Origin: Pseudomonas sp. UBA4194
GTDB taxonomy: Bacteria; Pseudomonadota; Gammaproteobacteria; Pseudomonadales; Pseudomonadaceae
Length of the DNA stretch: 17,561 nt
Assembly (NCBI RefSeq): GCF_002379585.1
Contig: NZ_DFUE01000027.1
Location: 22,811-40,371 of the forward strand
Reading direction: 5' to 3'
Of this stretch, positions 13,478-17,561 are shown in pieces; position 1 is the stretch's first letter; the number at the start of each line of letters is the position of its first letter. A program made the position numbers and the translations under genes. The notes below the pieces were generated by a model. The model saw only the letters and a list, made by a program, of their open reading frames with translations, did no database searches and was not told the origin of the DNA.

Positions 13478-14440
13478 GTGATCAAACACAAGAAAGCCCA
13501 ATGGCCTTGGCATGCGCTCACCGCGCTGGTGCTGGTCGGCCTGGCCTGCAGCCTGTATTTCGCCACCTCGCGCATTGCCTATGAATGGCACTGGAACCGC
13601 GTGCCGCAGTACTTCGTGTTCCAGGCGCAAGAGCCGCAGCGGGCCGAAGGTTACGGTACGGTGCAGTCGATCGCGGTGGCGGGCGACACGGCGCGGGTCA
13701 CGCTGCTCGATGAGGATGGCGCCACGCAGGTGCTGCAAGTGGACAGTAACAGCGTGCTGCTGGAGGAGGGCGACGATGTCTCCGAAGGCGATCTGGTAGG
13801 CGTAACCCGCCATTGGGCTGCAGGGCCGATTGCCTGGGGCCTGTGGACCACCTTGTGGCTGTCGGTGGTGTCGGGTCTGTTCGGGCTGCTGATTGGCCTG
13901 GCGGCGGGCCTGGCACGGATCTCCGCCAACCCCACGCTGCGCCATCTGTCCACGGTCTATGTGGAGTTGGTACGTGGCACGCCGTTGCTGGTGCAGATTT
14001 TCATTTTCTATTTCTTCATCGGCACGGTGCTCAACCTGTCCCGCGAGTTCGCCGGGGTCGCGGCGCTGGCGCTGTTTACCGGCGCCTATGTGGCCGAGAT
14101 CGTGCGCTCGGGCGTGCAATCCATCGCTCGCGGCCAGGGCGAAGCGGCTCGGTCACTGGGTTTGAATGCTGGGCAGTCGATGCGCCACGTCATCCTGCCC
14201 CAGGCGTTCAAACGGGTGCTGCCGCCGCTGGCCGGGCAGTTCATCAGCCTGGTCAAGGACACCTCGCTGGTGTCGGTCATCGCCATCACCGAATTGACCA
14301 AGAGCGGCCGCGAAGCGATCACCACATCGTTCTCCACCTTTGAAATATGGTTCTGCGTGGCGGGCCTGTACCTGCTGATCAACCTGCCGCTGTCGCACTT
14401 CGCCAGTCGGCTTGAACGGAGGCTTGCGCAAAGTGATTGA
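13478..14440 (+). CDS. Polar amino acid ABC importer permease with N-terminal extension
   Basis: A 320-residue inner-membrane permease of the HisM/ArtQ/GlnP type. The standard permease domain begins near residue 118 (WGLWTTLWLSVVSG). It has the EAA loop from Glu222 (EAARSLGLNAGQSMRHVILPQAF) and the conserved FISLVKDTSLVSVI. The first 117 residues are extra: one hydrophobic span (about 12-28), then about 75 soluble residues rich in short beta-like stretches (YGTVQSIAVAGD, ARVTLLDEDG, QVLQVDSNSVLLEEGD), predicted to sit in the periplasm. Most permeases of this class are about 220-250 residues long. The GTG at 13478 lacks a strong ribosome site and lies just after the hairpin. The end overlaps the ATPase gene by eight bases. 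Confidence 0.88.
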   Translation: MIKHKKAQWPWHALTALVLVGLACSLYFATSRIAYEWHWNRVPQYFVFQAQEPQRAEGYGTVQSIAVAGDTARVTLLDEDGATQVLQVDSNSVLLEEGDDVSEGDLVGVTRHWAAGPIAWGLWTTLWLSVVSGLFGLLIGLAAGLARISANPTLRHLSTVYVELVRGTPLLVQIFIFYFFIGTVLNLSREFAGVAALALFTGAYVAEIVRSGVQSIARGQGEAARSLGLNAGQSMRHVILPQAFKRVLPPLAGQFISLVKDTSLVSVIAITELTKSGREAITTSFSTFEIWFCVAGLYLLINLPLSHFASRLERRLAQSD

Positions 14441-15167
14441 AGTTCGTGACCTGCTCAAGGTGTTCGACACCCGCGGCCATGTGGTGCGTGCGGTAGACCA
14501 GGTGAGTACCCAGGTGGCCAAGGGCGAAGTGCTGGTGGTGCTGGGGCCTTCGGGCTCCGGCAAGTCGACCTTCCTGCGCTGCCTCAATGGCCTGGAAGAT
14601 TTCGACGAAGGTTCGGTGAGCATCGATGGGTTGCAATTGGCCGATCCAAAGACCGACATCAATGCCTATCGCCGTGAAGTCGGCATGGTGTTTCAGCATT
14701 TCAACCTGTTCCCGCACATGACCGTGTTGGAAAACCTCTGCCTGGCGCAGAAGGTAGTGCGCAAGCGCGGCAAGGCGGAGCGCGAGGCCAAGGCCAGGGC
14801 GCTGCTGGAGAAGGTTGGCATCGGCGAGAAGGCCAACGAGTTCCCGTCGCGGCTCTCCGGGGGGCAGCAGCAACGTGTGGCCATTGCCCGCGCGCTGGCG
14901 ATGGACCCCAAGGTGATGCTGTTCGATGAACCAACCTCGGCGCTGGACCCGGAGATGGTCGGTGAGGTGCTGGACGTGATGAAGACCCTGGCCCTGGAAG
15001 GCATGACCATGGTCTGCGTGACCCACGAGATGGGCTTTGCCCGGGAAGTGGCGGACCGGGTGTTGTTCTTCGACCACGGCCGACTGTTGGAAGATGCGCC
15101 GCCTGCCGAGTTCTTCAGTGCTCCGAAAGAGCCGCGGGCGCAGGCGTTCCTGCGGCAGGTGTTATAG
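14433..15167 (+). CDS. Polar amino acid ABC importer ATPase
   Basis: A 244-residue ATP-binding subunit of the GlnQ/HisP/ArtP class, energising the importer at the inner membrane. Walker A GPSGSGKST is at 38-46, the Q-loop lies in VFQHFNLFPHMTVLEN, the signature LSGGQQQ is at 141-147, Walker B VMLFDE at 161-166, and the switch His in CVTHEMGFA. Length is normal for the class. The start is GTG at 14433, with GGAGG ten bases upstream (14418-14422); it lies inside the end of the permease gene. A REP element and a second repeat array follow the stop. Confidence 0.93.
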   Translation: MIEVRDLLKVFDTRGHVVRAVDQVSTQVAKGEVLVVLGPSGSGKSTFLRCLNGLEDFDEGSVSIDGLQLADPKTDINAYRREVGMVFQHFNLFPHMTVLENLCLAQKVVRKRGKAEREAKARALLEKVGIGEKANEFPSRLSGGQQQRVAIARALAMDPKVMLFDEPTSALDPEMVGEVLDVMKTLALEGMTMVCVTHEMGFAREVADRVLFFDHGRLLEDAPPAEFFSAPKEPRAQAFLRQVL

Positions 15168-15189
15168 CCAGGGATATGCAGCGACAGTG

Positions 15190-15224
15190 CCGCCCCCATC
15201 GCGGGTAGAACCCGCTCCCACAGG
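15190..15224 (-). repeat. 35-bp REP element
   Basis: A single REP of the same class as the others, core GCGGGT-AGA-ACCCGC, about 20 bp after the ATPase stop. It is the only one in this intergenic region and is not paired with an inverted partner. Confidence 0.85.
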
Positions 15225-15238
15225 AATCCCCCCCCTCC

Positions 15239-15404
15239 CGTAGGAGCGGCGTACAGCCGCGAAGGCGCCCGCCCAGCATCACAGCAGGCAACGCCGACCC
15301 CCTGTAGGAGCGGCGTACAGCCGCGAAGCCGTCCGCCCAGCATCACAGCAGGCAACGCCGATCTCCTGTAGGAGCGGCGTGCAGCCGCGAAGGCGTCCGC
15401 CCAC
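15239..15404 (+). repeat. 64-bp tandem array with a second type of palindromic element
   Basis: Copies marked by TAGGAGCGGCG begin at 15241, 15305 and 15369, a period of exactly 64 bp; the third is cut short at about 15404. Each copy contains a short palindrome, GCGGC and GCCGC arms around a five-base loop (GTACA, or GTGCA in the third). The spacer with CATCACAGCAGGCAACGCCG is identical between the copies that have it. The hairpin differs from the 35-bp REP. It lies between the tail-to-tail ends of the importer operon and the chemoreceptor gene, where it could limit read-through in both directions. Confidence 0.85.
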
Positions 15405-15416
15405 CCGCTACACCGC

Positions 15417-17333
15417 CTACACCCTGAACTTCCCGACCAACCCCTGCAGATGCCCGCCCAACCGGGCCAGCTCTACGCTTGAGGCCGCCGTTTCTTCGCT
15501 GGCCGCTGCGGTCTGTTCCGACACATCACGCACGTTCGATACGCTGCGGTTGATCTCCTCAGCCACCGCCCCCTGTTGCTCGGCGGCCGATGCAATCTGC
15601 TGGTTCATCGCCTGAATCGTCGACACCGTGCGGGTGATGCCTGCCAGCGATTCACCTGCCTGACGGGTCAGCAACACCGTGCTGTCAGTCATCTGGCGGC
15701 TGCTGTCCATGGCGCTGGCGACCTGGTGGGTGCCGCTTTGCAGCGAAGCGATCAACCCTTCGATCTCCTCGGTCGATTGCTGGGTGCGCTGGGCCAGGCT
15801 GCGCACCTCGTCGGCCACCACGGCGAAGCCCCGGCCTGCCTCGCCGGCCCGGGCGGCCTCGATAGCAGCGTTCAACGCCAGCAGGTTGGTCTGCTGCGCA
15901 ACCGACTTGATGACGTCCAGCACCCCACCAATCTTGTCGCTTTCCTGCTTGAGCAAGGCCATGGCGTCGGTGGAGTGCACCACCTCGGCAGCCAGTCGTT
16001 CGATCTGGGCCACCGCCTGATTGACCATGCGATCACCTTCGCGAGCCTGCTGATCGGCCGCCACTGCCGCCTCGGAAGCTTCCTCGGCGTTGCGCGCGAC
16101 TTCCTGCACCGTCGCAGCCATTTCGTTCATCGCAGTGGCCACCTGATCGGTCTCGACCTTCTGCGCGTTGACCCCGGCGCTGGTCTGTTCAGTGACCGCA
16201 GACAGCTCTTCGGCGGCGCTGGCTAGTTGCGTGACGCCGTCGCCGATCCCGGCGATCAGTTCGCGCAGGCTCAAGGTCATGCGCTGCAAGGCTTGCTGGA
16301 CCTGACCCAGCTCATCGCGGCGGGTGACCTGCACGGTTTGCGTGAGGTCGCCGGTGGCGACCCGTTCGACGTCCTGCAAGGTCTGGCGCAAGGGCACCAC
16401 GATCTGCCGAGTGATGATCCAGGCGGCGGTCAGGCCCAGCAGCAAGGCCAGTACCGCGGCGACCGCCAGCAAGGTCTTGGCGTGCTGGGCGTCGGCGTTG
16501 CGCTTGGCGGTCTGCGAATCGCCCAGCTTGTCGCTCAACGCCAACAGCACGCTGCCTTGGGTCGCCATGCGTTCGATGGCCTGAGTGCTTGCCACCTGCG
16601 CATCACTGAACTGCGCCACCGCGGCGCGGTACGCCTGCATGGCGGGTGCGGCAGGTTGCAGGGGGGCAGCGTACTGGCTGGGCAGCTTGTCCGGCAGCGC
16701 GGCGATGGACGCCAGCGCCTGGTCGATGGCATCCAGGGCCGGCTGGCGGGCTTCGGCCTTGGCGCTGTAGGTATAACCGCGCACCTGGAAGCGCGCCTGT
16801 TGCAGCTTTTTGCTGGTGTCGACCGCCGCGCTGTAGGCGGTGGTGTCGCCTGATTGCAGCAGGTTCAGCTCCACTTCGCTGACCACTGCCACGGCCCGAT
16901 CGGCCGTGGCCCCCAACTGGGTGCGGGCAGCCTCCCGGCTTTGCAGGGCCTGCAACGAGGCGGCGAATTCCTTGCGATAGGTTTGCACGGCCGCACTTTG
17001 CTGTTCCAGCAATTGCAGATCGCCGGGCACGACCATCATGTGGTTAGCGGCATCGAGCCCTACGTCCAGATCGTCCAGGGCCTTGGTCACCAGATCGCTG
17101 CCGCTGTTACCTTTCTGCAGTTCGAAATTCTGTCGGGCGATGCGCAGGTCGCGCATCTTGTCGTCCAGCTCGGCGATGGCGACGATCTTGTCCGCGCGCT
17201 CGATCAGTCGGCTCAAGCCGAGCCAGCCGGTGACGGCGATCAAGAGTGTCAGCAAGAGCACCAAGCCGAAACCGATCCCGAGTTTCAGATTGACGCTGAG
17301 ATTGCCCAGGTAACGGGCAAAGGCATTGAACAT
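15417..17333 (-). CDS. Methyl-accepting chemotaxis receptor with HBM-type sensor (McpS/McpQ/McpK-like)
   Basis: A 638-residue transmembrane chemoreceptor that signals through CheA/CheW. After NLSVNLKLGIGFG comes TM1 (about 17-37). A large helical periplasmic sensor (about 40-285) follows, of the length and composition of the helical bimodular (HBM) domain, then TM2 (about 286-309) and HAMP (about 309-362). The signalling coil has the conserved tip QQTNLLALNAAIEAARAGEAG at 480-500 with GRGFAVVADEVRSLAQRT after it, and ends VGKFRV without a CheR-binding pentapeptide. The known HBM receptors McpS and McpQ of P. putida and McpK of P. aeruginosa sense TCA-cycle acids, citrate and 2-oxoglutarate; I recall McpQ and McpK occupying a comparable locus. 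A small carboxylate is therefore the likely ligand. GGGAG precedes the ATG. It is convergent with the importer operon. Confidence 0.88.
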   Translation of the reverse strand: MFNAFARYLGNLSVNLKLGIGFGLVLLLTLLIAVTGWLGLSRLIERADKIVAIAELDDKMRDLRIARQNFELQKGNSGSDLVTKALDDLDVGLDAANHMMVVPGDLQLLEQQSAAVQTYRKEFAASLQALQSREAARTQLGATADRAVAVVSEVELNLLQSGDTTAYSAAVDTSKKLQQARFQVRGYTYSAKAEARQPALDAIDQALASIAALPDKLPSQYAAPLQPAAPAMQAYRAAVAQFSDAQVASTQAIERMATQGSVLLALSDKLGDSQTAKRNADAQHAKTLLAVAAVLALLLGLTAAWIITRQIVVPLRQTLQDVERVATGDLTQTVQVTRRDELGQVQQALQRMTLSLRELIAGIGDGVTQLASAAEELSAVTEQTSAGVNAQKVETDQVATAMNEMAATVQEVARNAEEASEAAVAADQQAREGDRMVNQAVAQIERLAAEVVHSTDAMALLKQESDKIGGVLDVIKSVAQQTNLLALNAAIEAARAGEAGRGFAVVADEVRSLAQRTQQSTEEIEGLIASLQSGTHQVASAMDSSRQMTDSTVLLTRQAGESLAGITRTVSTIQAMNQQIASAAEQQGAVAEEINRSVSNVRDVSEQTAAASEETAASSVELARLGGHLQGLVGKFRV

Positions 17334-17382
17334 GGTGCAGCTCCCTGGATGAACAACGGGCGTGGGGGTTGTTGTTCCAAGG

Positions 17383-17409
17383 GCATCGGCTTGATGGGGG
17401 AAAACTGAA
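17383..17409 (-). promoter_or_regulatory. FliA (sigma-28) promoter of the chemoreceptor gene
   Basis: Read on the minus strand, TTCAGTTT (17409-17402), 11 bases, then GCCGATGC (17390-17383). This matches the FliA consensus TAAAGTTT-N11-GCCGATAA at 6 of 8 positions in each box with exact spacing. The start would be near 17376, about 43 nt before the ATG. A 7-bp dyad, GAACAAC/GTTGTTC (17351-17357 and 17371-17377), sits in the leader. The promoter class is that of motility and chemotaxis genes, in keeping with the product. Confidence 0.72.
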
Positions 17410-17455
17410 TGGTGGCTTGGGGGGTGTTTTTTGTGGGCGGGGAGCGGTGGTGAAT

Positions 17456-17561
17456 GGTCCCCTCACCCCAGCCCTCTCCCTGAGGGAGAGGGGGCTAAAA
17501 GCGGATCGCGGTGGATCGGCTGGCGGTGATCGGCTCCCTGTCCCTGAGGGAGAGGGGGCTA
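17456..17561 (-). repeat. GC-rich palindromic dispersed repeat, 3' copies
   Basis: A 37-bp segment (17456-17492) is the exact reverse complement of 83-119. It is followed by a second, window-truncated copy of its palindrome at 17536-17561, which matches 17472-17497 with one difference, a spacing of 64 bp. Bases 17491-17511 also match the very start of the window. The window therefore ends inside a cluster of this repeat, upstream of the chemoreceptor promoter. Confidence 0.7.

Noticed and set aside
15239..15404. CRISPR array
   Set aside because: The whole 64-bp unit is repeated, including what would be the spacers, and no cas genes are present. The 81-bp array is rejected for the same reason.

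Overview
The window looks like chromosomal DNA from a fluorescent Pseudomonas, most likely the P. putida group. This rests on the high GC, the recognisable proteins, the gene order dtd-opgG-opgH-amino-acid ABC transporter-chemoreceptor (familiar from memory of Pseudomonas genomes), and ten copies of the 35-bp palindromic REP element typical of P. putida. No tRNA, rRNA, CRISPR array, transposase or prophage gene was seen. All genes except the last are on the + strand.

Layout. (1) 1-733: a GC-rich palindromic repeat, then a Blc-type outer-membrane lipocalin. (2) 780-4823: a HutC-type GntR repressor with its own TGTATATACA operator, followed by a betaine/histidine-class ABC importer (hutX-hutW-hutV-like). 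None of the histidine-degrading enzymes is present. A 358-bp REP-bearing repeat array sits between the binding-protein and permease genes. (3) 4824-7755: a REP pair and a dyad-rich leader, then a stand-alone PheS-like ligase fused to an FDX-ACB domain (SrmL-like), prolyl iminopeptidase and D-aminoacyl-tRNA deacylase. The last two overlap. (4) 7756-12330: a 263-nt leader with a terminator-like hairpin and a 23-codon reading frame whose stop overlaps the start of opgG, then opgG-opgH for periplasmic glucans. (5) 12331-15167: a REP pair, then a polar amino acid ABC importer (binding protein, terminator-like hairpin, permease with an extra N-terminal domain, ATPase). (6) 15168-17561: a second class of palindromic tandem repeat, then a minus-strand chemoreceptor of the HBM (McpS/McpQ/McpK) type with a well-spaced FliA promoter. 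The window closes with an inverted, identical copy of the 37-bp repeat found near its start.

How the parts fit. Two nutrient importers, a ligand-controlled repressor and a chemoreceptor for small carboxylates point to amino acid and organic acid scavenging. OpgGH contributes to envelope osmoadaptation. The srmL-pip-dtd block handles amino acids, peptides and aminoacyl groups. The least understood items are the SrmL-like ligase with its unusual leader, the small frame coupled to opgG, and the REP array inside an ABC operon. I found no clear multi-gene novel defence or mobile system.
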